Shown here: positions 51,130 to 60,419 of the stretch, piece after piece
Numbering within the stretch: the stretch's first letter is position 1
How the letters are laid out: every line of letters starts with the position of its first letter
Source of the DNA: Streptacidiphilus rugosus AM-16
Lineage (GTDB): Bacteria; Actinomycetota; Actinomycetes; Streptomycetales; Streptomycetaceae
Direction of reading: 5' to 3'
Assembly (NCBI RefSeq): GCF_000744655.1
Contig: NZ_JQMJ01000004.1
Coordinates: 6,386,001-6,450,000 of the forward strand
Length of the DNA stretch: 64,000 nucleotides
The notes under the pieces: model-generated
Seen by the model: only the letters and a program-made list of their open reading frames with translations
Databases searched by the model: none
Told to the model about the DNA's origin: nothing
Translations under genes and position numbers: made by a program

Positions 51130-51902
51130 GAGTCCGCGCCTTTCCGGTCTTCCCCCGTGCTGCCACTGCCCGCCGGGACCAGTCCGCGCTCGCGGGCGTA
51201 GTCCTCCAGCATGGTGCGCAGCTGGCGGCGGCCGCGGTGCAGGCGGGACATCACCGTACCGATGGGTGTCCCCATGATGTCGGCAATCTCCTTGTACGCG
51301 AAGCCCTCGACGTCCGCGAGATACACCGCGATCCGGAACTCCTCCGGAATCGCCTGCAGGGCTTCCTTCACGTCGCTGTCCGGGAGGTGGTCCAGCGCCT
51401 GCGCCTCCGCCGACCGCAGGCCGGTCGACATGTGCGACTCGGCCCGTGCCAGTTGCCAGTCCTCGATCTCGTCCGCACCGGTGCGCTGCGGCTCGCGCTG
51501 CTTCTTCCGGTAGGAGTTGATGAACGTGTTCGTCAGGATGCGGTAGAGCCAGGCCTTGAGGTTCGTGCCCTCGCGGAACTGGTGGAACGAGGCGAACGCC
51601 TTGGCGAACGTCTCCTGCAGCAGGTCCTCCGCGTCCGCGGGGTTGCGCGTCATGCGCAGAGCCGCGGAGTAGAGCTGGTCCAGGTAGCCCAGGGCGTCCC
51701 GTTCGAAGCGCTGGGAGCGCTCCGCCTCGGTCTCCTCGGTTTCCTTCGCGGCGACCGGACCCACCTCCTCAGCGACGACATGCGTACTCGCCAAGGAGCC
51801 TATCGGGCTCACGGAGGAATCGCCCGCGACGGGCCACTCGGCCCAGGCAAGGAACGACTCCGCCGTGTCCTCCGGGCGGGCCGGGCATGCGGCTGCAACC
51901 AT
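51126..51902 (-). CDS. sigR: Disulfide-stress ECF sigma factor SigR, with long and short forms
   Basis: SigR directs the thiol-stress regulon. Region 2 is [20 protein letters not shown] with [20 protein letters not shown]; region 4 is [20 protein letters not shown] and [16 protein letters not shown]. Two starts are supported. The long form (258 aa) starts at ATG 51902 with GGAAGG six bases upstream. The short form (212 aa) starts at GTG 51764 ([13 protein letters not shown]), which aligns with the short form I remember from S. coelicolor. A SigR-type promoter at 51945-51971 would start transcription around 51938, so it makes the long form. Unstable long SigR' from the induced promoter is known in S. 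coelicolor. It is coupled to rsrA. Confidence 0.95.
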   Translation of the reverse strand: MVAAACPARPEDTAESFLAWAEWPVAGDSSVSPIGSLASTHVVAEEVGPVAAKETEETEAERSQRFERDALGYLDQLYSAALRMTRNPADAEDLLQETFAKAFASFHQFREGTNLKAWLYRILTNTFINSYRKKQREPQRTGADEIEDWQLARAESHMSTGLRSAEAQALDHLPDSDVKEALQAIPEEFRIAVYLADVEGFAYKEIADIMGTPIGTVMSRLHRGRRQLRTMLEDYARERGLVPAGSGSTGEDRKGADS

Positions 51903-51944
51903 GAGCTGCCTTCCACTGACGTGTTCGATCCTGACAGTGGCCTC

Positions 51945-51971
51945 AACCAAGCAGCCCCGACGTTCATTCCC
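51945..51971 (-). promoter_or_regulatory. SigR-dependent promoter of sigR
   Basis: On the minus strand GGGAAT (51971-51966) is followed after 18 bp by GTT (51947-51945), the SigR consensus GGAAT-N18-GTT. It stands 43 bp before the long-form ATG and excludes an upstream in-frame start at 51950. Confidence 0.85.
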
Positions 51972-51995
51972 CGACCTGCGGCCCCGCCCCGGACC

Positions 51996-52760
51996 TCAGA
52001 AGAGCATTCCCGCGTCCTCCGGCTCCGGCTCGACCCGCTCCAGCAGTTCTGGACCGTTGTTGCGGAAGTTCCCGACCGCCGGACCGACCGGCCGCAGCTC
52101 CATCAGCCCCGGCGTCGGCGGGACCAGCAGCGCGGCGGCCTCGTCGGGGTCGGTGAGCGAGCGGTCCAGCCAGTCGTCCCAGCGGTCGCGCGGAAGGATC
52201 AGCGGCATCCGCGGATGCACGTGCTCCAGCTCCGGCTCCGCCGCGAGGGTGATGACCGTGCAGGTGGTGAGCCAGGCGGCCGGGTCGTCCTCGGGGATGC
52301 TCCGATCCCGCCAGAACTCGTAGAGCCCGGCGAAGGCCATCTCCGCGCCGTCCTTCGGGGTCACGAAGTACGGCTGCTTCTTCGGGGCCTTCTGCCCCGG
52401 CAGCTTCTCGGCGGTGTGCCACTCGAAGTAGCCGTCGGCCGGCAGCAGGCAACGCCGGGTGGAGAAGGCGCGGCGGTACGCGGGCTTCTCGTGCACGGTC
52501 TCGGAGCGCGCGTTGAACATCTTGACCCCCACCGAAGGGTCCTTGGCCCAGGAGGGCACCAGACCCCAGCGCAGCACCCGCAGCTGGCGTATCGGCTCCG
52601 GACCCCGCTCCCTGATCGGCCGTTCCAGCACCGCGAAGACGTCCTTGGTCGGCGCGACGTTCCAGTCGGCCGCCAGGGTCTCCTGCGGGTCCCACGTGGC
52701 GACCTCGAACAGCTCGACCAGGTCCTCGGGCTTACGACTTGACGCGTACCTTCCGCACAT
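51996..52760 (-). CDS. SOS response-associated peptidase (SRAP/YedK/HMCES family)
   Basis: A 254-residue protein that crosslinks to abasic sites in single-stranded DNA to shield them. The N-terminus [10 protein letters not shown] gives catalytic Cys2 after Met removal. Further motifs are [52 protein letters not shown] and HPRMPLIL, which holds the conserved His. The length is normal. ATG at 52760 has GGTGGAG upstream. It is divergent from an M50-like protease gene; a 12-bp tandem repeat lies in its upstream region. Confidence 0.94.
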   Translation of the reverse strand: MCGRYASSRKPEDLVELFEVATWDPQETLAADWNVAPTKDVFAVLERPIRERGPEPIRQLRVLRWGLVPSWAKDPSVGVKMFNARSETVHEKPAYRRAFSTRRCLLPADGYFEWHTAEKLPGQKAPKKQPYFVTPKDGAEMAFAGLYEFWRDRSIPEDDPAAWLTTCTVITLAAEPELEHVHPRMPLILPRDRWDDWLDRSLTDPDEAAALLVPPTPGLMELRPVGPAVGNFRNNGPELLERVEPEPEDAGMLF

Positions 52761-52791
52761 GGCTCCACCCTGCCAGGTCCCCGCCCGCGGC

Positions 52792-52839
52792 GGGACCGAA
52801 CCGGGGACCGCATCAGGGACAGAACCAGGGACCGAACCG
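52792..52839. repeat. 12-bp tandem repeat, four copies
   Basis: Units GGGACCGAACCG (52792-52803), GGGACCGCATCA, GGGACAGAACCA and GGGACCGAACCG (52828-52839), all exactly 12 bp. They lie 32 bp upstream of the SRAP start, in the divergent promoter region. Confidence 0.8.
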
Positions 52840-52925
52840 GAGGCTGGTCCGGCGGCGTCCCCCTGTGCGAGGCTGCACGCCTCGTCGGGCGACCGCGCGT
52901 CAACGCACAGGTGGAGAGCAGCAGC

Positions 52926-53645
52926 ATGCAGCCGCAGAGCATCAGCCAGGTCTGGGACCAGGTCACCGGTACCCAGGCGGCGCCCACCGACGCCGTGGTC
53001 TGGGCCACGGCCGCGGTCGCGCTGCTCGCGGTCGGCTGGCGGGTGCTGTGGCAGCTGACCAGGAACGTGGTCACCATCGCCCACGAGGGCGGCCACGCGC
53101 TGGTCGCCCTGCTGATGCGACGCCGCCTGCACGGGATCCGGCTGCACTCGGACACCAGCGGGCTGACCGTCTCCTCCGGCAAGCCGCACGGGCCCGGCAT
53201 GGTGTTCACCGCCGCCGCCGGTTACGTCGCCCCCTCCCTGCTCGGGCTCGCCGGCGCCTGGCTGATCTCCGGTCGGCACACCACCGCGTTGCTCTGGGGC
53301 GTCGTGCTGCTCCTGCTCTGCGTGCTGATCGAGGTGCGCAACGCGTACGGGGTGTTGACCGTGCTCACAACCGGCGGGCTCTGTTTCGCCGTTTCCTGGT
53401 TCGGCGGCCCGCAGCTCCAGGGCGCCTTCGCCTACCTCTGTGTCTGGTTCCTGCTGCTGGCCGGCGTGCGCCCGGTCGTCGAGCTGCAGAGCAAGCGCTC
53501 CCGCGGCCAGGCCCGCGACTCCGACGCCGACCAGCTCGCCCGGCTGACCCGCCTGCCCGGACTGCTCTGGGTCGGCTTCTTCCTCCTCGTCTCCATCGGT
53601 TCACTCCTGCTCGGCGCACACTGGCTGCTGCCCGCACCGTTCTGA
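52926..53645 (+). CDS. M50-type membrane metallopeptidase-like protein
   Basis: A 239-residue integral membrane protein. The zinc motif [14 protein letters not shown] is near residue 58, in the second membrane segment. Several more helices follow ([77 protein letters not shown]). This resembles the actinobacterial M50 family of uncertain substrate. The Asp of the second family motif may be NAYGVL or the GVRPV region; I cannot confirm it. ATG at 52926 is taken; a GTG at 52911 has no ribosome site. Confidence 0.87.
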   Translation: MQPQSISQVWDQVTGTQAAPTDAVVWATAAVALLAVGWRVLWQLTRNVVTIAHEGGHALVALLMRRRLHGIRLHSDTSGLTVSSGKPHGPGMVFTAAAGYVAPSLLGLAGAWLISGRHTTALLWGVVLLLLCVLIEVRNAYGVLTVLTTGGLCFAVSWFGGPQLQGAFAYLCVWFLLLAGVRPVVELQSKRSRGQARDSDADQLARLTRLPGLLWVGFFLLVSIGSLLLGAHWLLPAPF

Positions 53646-53680
53646 CCTCGAAGCATCGGCAGGCCGTAAGCTCAGGGGTC

Positions 53681-55006
53681 ATGACCGCCGCCGAGCAGCA
53701 CTGGCCCGCCCCGACCGCGACCGATCCCGTGGACGCGGTGGTCACCGTGCCCGGATCGAAGTCCGCGACGAACCGGGCGCTGGTGCTCGCCGCCCTGGCG
53801 TCCCAGCCGGGCTATGTGCGTCGGCCGCTGCGCAGCAGGGACAGCCTGCTGATGGCGGACGGACTGCGCGCGCTGGGCATCGGCGTCGAGGACGAGCTGA
53901 ACTCCAGCACCGGCGTCAGCGGCGGCGGAGACGCCTGGCGGGTGCTGCCCGCGCCGCTGGGCGGACCGGCCAGGGTCGACGTCGGCAACGCGGGCACCGT
54001 CATGCGCTTCCTCCCGCCGGTCGCCGCCCTCGCCGACGGCGACGTGCACTTCGACGGCGACCCGCGCTCCCACGAACGGCCGCTCGGCGGCGTGATCGAC
54101 GCACTGCGCGTCCTCGGCGCACGCGTCGAGGACGGCGGACGCGGCGCCCTGCCGATGACCGTCCACGGCACCGGCGCCCTGGTCGGCGGGACGGTCACGG
54201 TGGACGCGTCCAGCTCCTCCCAGTTCGTCAGCGCGCTGCTGCTCTCCGGCCCCCGGTTCCAGAACGGCGTGGAGGTGCGCCACGTCGGCGCGCCGGTTCC
54301 CTCGATGCCGCACATCCGGATGACGGTGGAGATGCTGCGCGCGGCCGGGGCCCAGGTCGACGCGCCCGAGGACGGCGGCGTGCCGGACGTGTGGCGGGTC
54401 ACCCCGGGTGCCCTGCTCGGCCGGGACGTGGTCGTCGAGCCCGACCTCTCGAACGCTGCGCCGTTCCTCGCCGCCGCGCTGGTCACCGCGGGAACGGTGC
54501 TGATCCCCGACTGGCCCGAGCGCACCAGCCAGCCCGGCGACCAGCTCCGTGACCTCTTCACCCGGATGGGCGGTTCCTGCGAGCTGGTCGAGGAGGGCCT
54601 GCGCTTCTCCGGCACCGGCCGGGTCCACGGCATCGACGCCGACCTGCACGCGGTCGGCGAGCTGACGCCCGTGGTCGCCGCCGTGGCGGCGCTCGCGGAC
54701 TCCCCGTCGACCCTGCGCGGCATCGCGCACCTGCGCCTGCACGAGACCGACCGCCTGGCCGCGCTCGCCCGTGAGCTGAACGCGCTCGGCGGCGAGGTCA
54801 GCGAGACGGAGGACGGTCTGCGGATCGTCCCGCGCCCGCTGCACGGCGGCGTCTTCCACACCTACGAGGACCATCGCCTGGCCACCGCCGCCGCCGTCAT
54901 CGGCCTGGTCGTGCCGGGCGTGGAGGTCGAGAACGTGGCCACCACCGCGAAGACCCTGCCCGACTTCCCCGATCTCTGGTCGGGCCTGCTCGGGGCGAAG
55001 GGCTAG
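53681..55006 (+). CDS. aroA: 3-phosphoshikimate 1-carboxyvinyltransferase (EPSP synthase)
   Basis: A 441-residue shikimate-pathway enzyme that joins shikimate-3-phosphate and PEP. The substrate motif is [18 protein letters not shown] (about 23-40), followed by [15 protein letters not shown]. The [19 protein letters not shown] loop and [15 protein letters not shown] are intact. Late motifs are [20 protein letters not shown] and [15 protein letters not shown]. In class I enzymes the loop reads GNAGTxxR, as here. ATG at 53681 has AGGGG upstream. It lies 10 bp before rsgA and is probably cotranscribed with it. Confidence 0.96.
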   Translation: MTAAEQHWPAPTATDPVDAVVTVPGSKSATNRALVLAALASQPGYVRRPLRSRDSLLMADGLRALGIGVEDELNSSTGVSGGGDAWRVLPAPLGGPARVDVGNAGTVMRFLPPVAALADGDVHFDGDPRSHERPLGGVIDALRVLGARVEDGGRGALPMTVHGTGALVGGTVTVDASSSSQFVSALLLSGPRFQNGVEVRHVGAPVPSMPHIRMTVEMLRAAGAQVDAPEDGGVPDVWRVTPGALLGRDVVVEPDLSNAAPFLAAALVTAGTVLIPDWPERTSQPGDQLRDLFTRMGGSCELVEEGLRFSGTGRVHGIDADLHAVGELTPVVAAVAALADSPSTLRGIAHLRLHETDRLAALARELNALGGEVSETEDGLRIVPRPLHGGVFHTYEDHRLATAAAVIGLVVPGVEVENVATTAKTLPDFPDLWSGLLGAKG

Positions 55007-55016
55007 GGGCACCGCC

Positions 55017-56048
55017 ATGCGCCGCTACGGCAAGGACGCCGACGAGGACGACATCCGCAACCGCCCGTCCCGCAAGGGATCGCGCCCGCGCACGCGGATC
55101 CGCCCCACCCACGAGGACGCGGCGGAGGGGATGATCCTCACCGTCGACCGCGGCCGGTTCACCTGCCTGATCGACGAGGGCGCCAAGCGCGAGCGCGAGA
55201 TCACCGCGATGAAGTCGCGCGAGCTGGGCCGCAAGGGCGTCGTCGTCGGCGACCGCGTCGCCCTGGTCGGCGACCTCTCCGGCGAGGCCGGCTCGCTGGC
55301 CCGCATCGTGCGCGTCGAGGAGCGCGAGTCCGTGCTGCGCCGCACGGCCGACGACGACGACCCGTACGAGCGCATCGTCGTCGCCAACGCGGACCAGCTC
55401 GCCATCGTCACCGCGCTCGCCGATCCCGAACCGCGCCCGCGCCTGATCGACCGCTGCCTGGTCGCCGCGTACGACGCGGGCATGGAACCGCTGCTGGTGC
55501 TGACCAAGTCGGACCTGGCGTCCGCCGATCCGCTGCTGGAGACGTACGCGCCGCTGGGCGTCCGCCATGTGGTCACCAGCAGGGAGACGCTGGCGACGGA
55601 GGGCGCGGAGGCCGTGCGCGAGGTGCTGCGCGGGCTCTCGACGGTCTTCATCGGCCACAGCGGCGTCGGCAAGACCACGCTGGTCAACGCGCTGGTCCCG
55701 GAGCATCAGCGCTCGACCGGCCACGTCAACGCGGTGACCGGTCGCGGCCGCCACACCACGACCTCGGCCCTGGCGCTGCGCCTGCCGGCGAAGAAGGGCC
55801 AGGAGTCGGGGTGGGTCATCGACACCCCGGGCTTCCGCTCGTTCGGGCTCTCGCACATCGAGCCCTCCCGCGTCATCCACGCCTTCCCCGACCTGGAGCC
55901 CGGCACGGGGGGCTGCCCCCGCGCCTGCTCGCACGACGAGCCCGACTGCGCCCTCGACGCGTGGGTCGCCGACGGCCACGCCGACCAGGCCCGCCTCTAC
56001 TCCCTCCGCCGCCTCCTCTCCACCCGCGAAGCCCGCGAGGGCGACTGA
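55017..56048 (+). CDS. rsgA: Ribosome small-subunit-dependent GTPase A
   Basis: A 343-residue circularly permuted GTPase for 30S maturation. The N-terminal OB fold spans about residues 35-110, with TVDRGRFTCLI. The GTPase motifs come in permuted order: G4 TKSD (~164), G1 GHSGVGKTTL (~213-222), the G2 region GRGRHTTT, and G3 DTPG (~269). The C-terminal zinc finger is GCPRACSHDEPDCAL. The N-terminal RRYGKDADEDDIRNRPSRKG is a basic actinobacterial extension. ATG at 55017, 10 bp after aroA. The substrates and role are firm from the family. Confidence 0.95.
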   Translation: MRRYGKDADEDDIRNRPSRKGSRPRTRIRPTHEDAAEGMILTVDRGRFTCLIDEGAKREREITAMKSRELGRKGVVVGDRVALVGDLSGEAGSLARIVRVEERESVLRRTADDDDPYERIVVANADQLAIVTALADPEPRPRLIDRCLVAAYDAGMEPLLVLTKSDLASADPLLETYAPLGVRHVVTSRETLATEGAEAVREVLRGLSTVFIGHSGVGKTTLVNALVPEHQRSTGHVNAVTGRGRHTTTSALALRLPAKKGQESGWVIDTPGFRSFGLSHIEPSRVIHAFPDLEPGTGGCPRACSHDEPDCALDAWVADGHADQARLYSLRRLLSTREAREGD

Positions 56049-56087
56049 CGCCTTGGGCGTGGGCGCGACAGATCGGAGCGGGAGGGT

Positions 56088-56281
56088 GAGTTGCAGCGTC
56101 CAGGGGCGCGCGGCTCTGCCGATCTGCGCCTCCGACGCGTGGGCGCGACAATCCCTCAGCCTGCGGCCGGGAGGTACCCCTCCCACGCAAGGAGAGCACC
56201 GAACGCGCAGGGCCATCCGCATGTCAGTGGCCTCTCGCGCACGCAGTGAATCAAGCAGGGCCTCGCGGCGCCGGACGCTGC
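56088..56281. repeat. Dispersed palindromic intergenic repeat, copy 5
   Basis: The left part GAGTTGCAGCGTCCAGGGGC resembles the ends of copies 2 and 3. The module ATCCCTCAGCCTGCGGCCGG plus GAGGTACC matches that in copy 4, and CGCGCACGCAGT with GAATCAAGCAGGGCC matches the right part of copy 1. It is a mosaic or decayed element. The whole 56049-56357 gap holds no gene. Confidence 0.7.
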
Positions 56282-56357
56282 CAGCTCGGGCGGTTTGCAC
56301 CTGACCGTTTTGCCCGCAATTATGGTGATCACTCGATCGCTGCTCGGTGGAGGGTCC

Positions 56358-56681
56358 GTGGCCTGGTTCTTGGTGATCATCGCTGGGCTGCTGGAGACCG
56401 GCTTCGCCGTCTGTCTCAAGCTCAGTCACGGCTTCACCAAGGTCTGGCCCACGGTCGGCTTCGCCTGCTTCGCGCTCGGCAGCTTCGGCCTGCTGACCAC
56501 TTCGCTCAAAACGCTCGACGTCGGCCCCGCCTACGCCGTCTGGACCGGCATCGGCGCGGCGGGGACCGCCATCGTCGGGATGGTCTGGCTCGGCGACACC
56601 GTCTCCGCACTGAAACTGATCTCCATCAGCCTCGTGCTGATCGGCGTCGTCGGCCTCCAGCTCAGCGGCTCCGGCCACTGA
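56358..56681 (+). CDS. SMR-family exporter, SugE/Gdx-like
   Basis: A 107-residue small multidrug-resistance protein with four helices, active as an antiparallel dimer. The essential Glu13 lies in VAWFLVIIAGLLETGFAVCL, and the following LKLSHGFTKVWPT matches the SugE/Gdx branch, whose members export guanidinium or quaternary ammonium ions. The last helix is LISISLVLIGVVGLQLSG. GTG at 56358 with GGTGGAGGG upstream gives the usual length; an upstream open-frame extension is rejected. I found no guanidine riboswitch motif upstream. The 3' end overlaps the convergent beta-helix gene by 20 bp. Confidence 0.88.
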   Translation: MAWFLVIIAGLLETGFAVCLKLSHGFTKVWPTVGFACFALGSFGLLTTSLKTLDVGPAYAVWTGIGAAGTAIVGMVWLGDTVSALKLISISLVLIGVVGLQLSGSGH

Positions 56682-58277
56682 CCTCGCAGAACGCGTTCCG
56701 CGGCAGGCCCGCGCACGGACGCGGCATCGAGTCCTGCGCCACGATCGGCGCGAGGTCCAGGCCGGTGCGCTGCGGGTAGCTCGCACCGGGGACCGGGCAC
56801 GGCCCGAAGCCCGCAGCGCAGACCAGCTCACCGAAGAGCAGTCGGTCGTCGCCGACCCCGGCGCCCGCGCCGCACGGCGTGCCGTCCACCGCGCCGCTCT
56901 GGATCGACGCCGGGTCGCTCGTCAGCGGGCCGCCGCCGATCACCCGGTTCCGCGCGAAGCAGTTCCGCGGAGCGGTCGCCGACTCGTTCGCCAGGTCCGC
57001 GTTGGTCGGGTTACCGAAGAAGCCGACCCGGCTGAAGGCGTTGCCCGCGACCACGTTGCCGTAGGACAGGAAGAGGCAGACACCGGCCTGCTGCACGCCG
57101 CCCTGGCAGTCGCTGCCCGGTGGCGGGGTCTCGCTGTCGGGGAAGTCGTGCAGCACGATGCCCCAGCTGCCCTGCCGCTCGATCCGGTTGTCCCGCATCG
57201 TGTCGTTGTGACCGCCCGAGATCTCGATCCCGACGCCGATCACCGGCGCCAGCCCGGAGACGGGCGCGTTCGGGTTGTTGTTGTCGTGGATGAAGTTGTG
57301 CTCGATGAAGGTGCACGAGGCCTGCGGCGCACCCGCGCAACTGCCGTCCTGCGGTGGCGGCGCGTCGTCGTTGTTCAGCGAGTTCGGCGCAATGCCGGTG
57401 CGGTTGTGGTCGAACTCGGAGTCGCGGATGGTGTAGCCGCCCGAGTTCGTGCCGGAGAAGCCGAGCGCCGAGTTCTGCCCGTGCGCGTCGGTGAGCGTCA
57501 CCCCGCAGATGTTGCGGCAGGCGCCGACGTAGTAGTCGGAGTCGCCCATGTTCGAGGCGTAGGTGTGCGCGATCACCGCGGTCCGGTCGCGTTGGAGGCG
57601 AAGATCCCGTACTGCGCCATCGGCGCGCTCGCGTCCGCCGAACCGTAGCCGGAGGTCGCGGTCAGATAGGCGCCGTGATAGCCGTGCAGGCCGATCGCAC
57701 CACTGCCGTCGCCGCCGTTCCACCAGATCTCGTTGCCGCCTTCGCCCTCGCCGCCGGACAGGTAGTTGCAGACGGTGAGGTTCTCGACGGACACGTCGTC
57801 GGCCTTGGACACGACGATCCCGCTGCGTCCTGCGGTGTCCTGCAGCGCCGGGGCGGACGGGCAGGGATGGGCCGCGGTGCCGTCGCTGCCGTCGATCACC
57901 ACCCGGTTGCGGTCGAGGCCGCGCAGGTGGACACCGGGCGTGGTGATCAGCACGCCCGCGTCGGCGGTCGCCTTCTCGTGGTAGACGCCGGGCCAGATCA
58001 GCACCCAGTCGCCCCGGCGGGCGGCGTCGACCGCGGCCTGGACCGTCCGGTACTCGTGCCCGCCGTACCCGTCGCGTCCGCCGTGCCCACCCTGGCCCGC
58101 TCGCGGGCAGGGCGTGGTGCTGCCGTTGCAGACCAGCAGCACCCGCGCGTCGTCCCGGTCGCGCCCCGACGCCGCGCCGGTCGGCGACGCCGACGCCGGC
58201 GCGATCCCGGCCAGCGCCAGGGCGAACGTCCCCAGCAGGGAAGCCAGCACTCTCTTCGCTCTCGGAGCCGATCTCAC
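56662..58277 (-). pseudogene. Secreted right-handed parallel beta-helix protein, interrupted by a frameshift
   Basis: Two frames together encode one secreted protein of about 535 residues. The 5' frame (58277 to stop at 57573) has a signal peptide (VRSAPRAKRVLASLLGTFAL to ASA), then YRTVQAAVDAARRGDWVLIW and PGVYHEKATAD, the start of a beta-helix. It runs to YGIFASNATGP and stops. The second frame continues from AVIAHTYASNMGDSDYYVGA through further coil-type repeats (DSEFDHNRTGIAPNSLNNDD, FIEHNFIHDNNNPNAP, DNRIERQGSWGIVLHD) to 56662. One base is missing in about 57576-57591. GTG at 58277 with GGTGGAGG is the start. It may be a true lesion or a sequencing error; no slippery heptamer is visible. 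Confidence 0.85.
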
Positions 58278-58444
58278 GGGCAAACCTCCACCAGTGAACA
58301 TGAGCTGACGTCATGTCAGCTCCGGCTCAGCCTCGGGGCGGTTCCCGGCGAAGTCAATCCCCTCGCCCCGCCCCCGCACAACACGCCCCGCCCGGCTTGG
58401 ACGGCGCTGGCACCGCACCCCCGGCGATCGTTACTGTTCAGAGC

Positions 58445-59239
58445 ATGGCCGACTACTCCGACGATCTGCGCCTCGCCCACGTCCTCGCGGACCATGCCGA
58501 CTCCGTCACGCTGGACCGCTTCCGCGCGCTCGACCTCGCCGTCGAGACCAAGCCGGACCTGACCCCGGTGAGCGACGCGGACAAGGCCGTGGAGGACCTC
58601 CTCCGCGGTGACCTCCAGCGCGCCCGGCCACGCGACTCCGTTCTCGGCGAGGAGTACGGCACCACGGCGGGCCAGGGCCCGCGCCGCTGGGTGATCGACC
58701 CGATCGACGGCACCAAGAACTTCATCCGCGGCGTCCCCGTCTGGGCGACGCTGATCTCGCTGATGGAGCTGGGCCCCGGCGGCGAGCAGCCGGTCGTCGG
58801 CCTCGTCTCCGCCCCCGCCCTCAGCCGCCGCTGGTGGGCCGCGCGGGGCACCGGCGCGTTCACCGGCCGCAGCCTGACCCGCGCCTCACGGATCAAGGTC
58901 TCCGAGGTGTCCCGGCTGGAGGACGCGTCCTTCTCCTACTCCTCGCTGAGCGGTTGGGAGGAGCGCGGCAAGCTGGACTCCTTCCTCGACCTGACCCGGG
59001 CCTGCTGGCGCACCCGCGCCTACGGCGACTTCTGGTCGTACATGATGGTGGCCGAGGGCGCGGTGGACCTGGCCGCCGAGCCCGAGCTGAGCCTGTGGGA
59101 CATGGCCGCCCCCTGCGTGATCGTGGAGGAGGCGGGCGGCCGCTTCACCGGCCTGGACGGCGTCCCCGGCGTGCGCAGCGGCAACGCCGTCGCCAGCAAC
59201 GGCCTGCTGCACGGGGAAGCGCTCAGTCGCCTGGGCTGA
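58445..59239 (+). CDS. hisN: Histidinol-phosphatase, inositol-monophosphatase family
   Basis: A 264-residue Mg2+-dependent phosphatase of the IMPase fold, the HisN type of actinobacteria acting in histidine synthesis. Motifs are LTPVSDADKAVEDLLR, GEEYG (Glu69/Glu70), IDPIDGTKNFIRGVPVW (85-) and the late LWDMAAPCVIVEEAGGRFTG. The length and ends are normal. The ATG at 58445 begins MADYSDDLRLAHVLADHADS, the family N-terminus. The location near aroA-rsgA agrees with the hisN locus I recall in S. coelicolor. Other IMPase activities remain possible but less likely. Confidence 0.93.
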   Translation: MADYSDDLRLAHVLADHADSVTLDRFRALDLAVETKPDLTPVSDADKAVEDLLRGDLQRARPRDSVLGEEYGTTAGQGPRRWVIDPIDGTKNFIRGVPVWATLISLMELGPGGEQPVVGLVSAPALSRRWWAARGTGAFTGRSLTRASRIKVSEVSRLEDASFSYSSLSGWEERGKLDSFLDLTRACWRTRAYGDFWSYMMVAEGAVDLAAEPELSLWDMAAPCVIVEEAGGRFTGLDGVPGVRSGNAVASNGLLHGEALSRLG

Positions 59240-59314
59240 TCCGCCCTTTACGGAGCCGGACGGTACGGTAAGAGCCCGTCCCGTCCCGCTCTCCCCCCTG
59301 CCGAAGGACTGACT

Positions 59315-59986
59315 GTGTCCTGGATCAGCGACCATCTGCTGGCACTGAACGGCACGCTGGTGCTGATCGCCGTGTTCCTGCTGCCCGCGCTCGAGTCGAG
59401 CGTCTTCCTCGGATTCCTCATCCCCGGAGAGACGGCCGTGGTCATCGGCGGCGTCACCGCCTACAACGGCCACACCCACCTGTGGGCGGTGCTGCTGGTG
59501 GCGATCCTGGGCGCGGTGATCGGCGACAGCATCGGCTACGCGGTCGGCAAGCGCTGGGGCGACACCCTGCTCGGCCGACTCCCGGCCCGCCTGATCAAAC
59601 CGTCGAGCGTCCGTCAGAGCAAGGAGCTGATCAAGCGGCTGGGCGGCAAGGCGGTCTTCGCCGGCCGCTTCGCCGCGGCGCTGCGCGCGCTGGTCCCCGG
59701 CCTCTGCGGAGTCTCCGAGATGCGCTACCGCACCTTCGCCGTGTGGAACGTGCTGGGCGGGATCATCTGGGCCACCGGCTTCGTGCTGCTCGGCTACTTC
59801 GCCGGCGCGGGCTGGCACAGGGTGGAGCACTACGCCTCGGTGGCGAGCTGGATCGCCGTCGGCGCGGCAGCCGTGGTGATCGCCGGCCTGGTCCTGCTGA
59901 AGCGCCGCGCCGAGAAGAAGGCGGAGGCCTGGCTGGACGACCCGGACGCCGACGAGGCCGCGGCGTCGGCGCAGACGACGGTCTGA
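59315..59986 (+). CDS. DedA/SNARE-associated family membrane protein
   Basis: A 223-residue DedA protein, likely a lipid (undecaprenyl-phosphate or phospholipid) flippase-type transporter. The motif ESSVFLGFLIPGETAVVIGG contains the conserved Glu and PGE. The second motif is GAVIGDSIGYAVGKRWGD, then GGKAVFAGRFAAALRALVPG with the family's FxGRFxPxxR-like pattern. Four to five helices, and an acidic C-terminal tail. GTG at 59315 with AAGGAC upstream is used. Confidence 0.91.
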   Translation: MSWISDHLLALNGTLVLIAVFLLPALESSVFLGFLIPGETAVVIGGVTAYNGHTHLWAVLLVAILGAVIGDSIGYAVGKRWGDTLLGRLPARLIKPSSVRQSKELIKRLGGKAVFAGRFAAALRALVPGLCGVSEMRYRTFAVWNVLGGIIWATGFVLLGYFAGAGWHRVEHYASVASWIAVGAAAVVIAGLVLLKRRAEKKAEAWLDDPDADEAAASAQTTV

Positions 59987-60077
59987 ATCTTTTTCCCTCC
60001 CGATGTCACACTCCCGCCGGACGCGGGGTCAGGGCAGTGACGAACTCGTTCGAAGCCTGCCTGATGGGGAGATTGAC

Positions 60078-60419
60078 ATGTCGACCGCCTACACCGCCGT
60101 CACCGTCGTCGGAGCCGCGCTGGCCGCCTTCTCGGCCGGCTCGGTCCTCGCCGGGGCCACGTGGGTCACCGAGCCGCTCACCGCATACGGCGTGCCCCGG
60201 TCGTGGTGGACCTGGCTGGGAGCGGCCAAGGCCGCCGGAGCCCTCGGCCTGCTGATCGGGCTGCTGGTGCCCCTCGTCGGGATCGCGGCCGGCATCGGTC
60301 TGGTCCTCTACTTCACCGGCGCGGTGATCACCGTGGTCCGCGCCCGCTCGTACGCGCACATCCCCTTCCCGCTGATCTACCTGGCACCGGTCGTCGCCTC
60401 ACTCGCGCTGACCGCGTGA
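60078..60419 (+). CDS. DoxX-family membrane protein
   Basis: A 113-residue protein with four membrane helices and the DoxX-like pattern TEPLTAYGVPRSWWTWLGAA, then KAAGALGLLIGLLVPLVGIA. DoxX-like proteins act in thiol/redox or quinone-linked processes in some bacteria; the role here is unknown. ATG at 60078 has GGGGAG upstream; an earlier ATG at 60003 is rejected. Its 3' end overlaps the end of the histidine kinase gene on the other strand by 21 bp (60399-60419). Confidence 0.87.
   Translation: MSTAYTAVTVVGAALAAFSAGSVLAGATWVTEPLTAYGVPRSWWTWLGAAKAAGALGLLIGLLVPLVGIAAGIGLVLYFTGAVITVVRARSYAHIPFPLIYLAPVVASLALTA

Noticed and set aside
51903-51950. Upstream in-frame start of sigR at 51950
   Set aside because: It lies upstream of the transcription start expected from the SigR-type promoter and has no ribosome site.
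52792-52839. CRISPR array
   Set aside because: The units are directly adjacent 12-mers without spacers; no cas genes are present in the window.
56049-56357. Guanidine riboswitch upstream of the SMR exporter
   Set aside because: No ykkC-type conserved ACGR or GGG-rich motif pairs were seen; most of the region is a dispersed repeat copy.
56662-58314. Programmed ribosomal frameshift in the beta-helix gene
   Set aside because: No slippery heptamer, stop-codon stall context or downstream stem was seen at the junction; a simple indel or read error is simpler.
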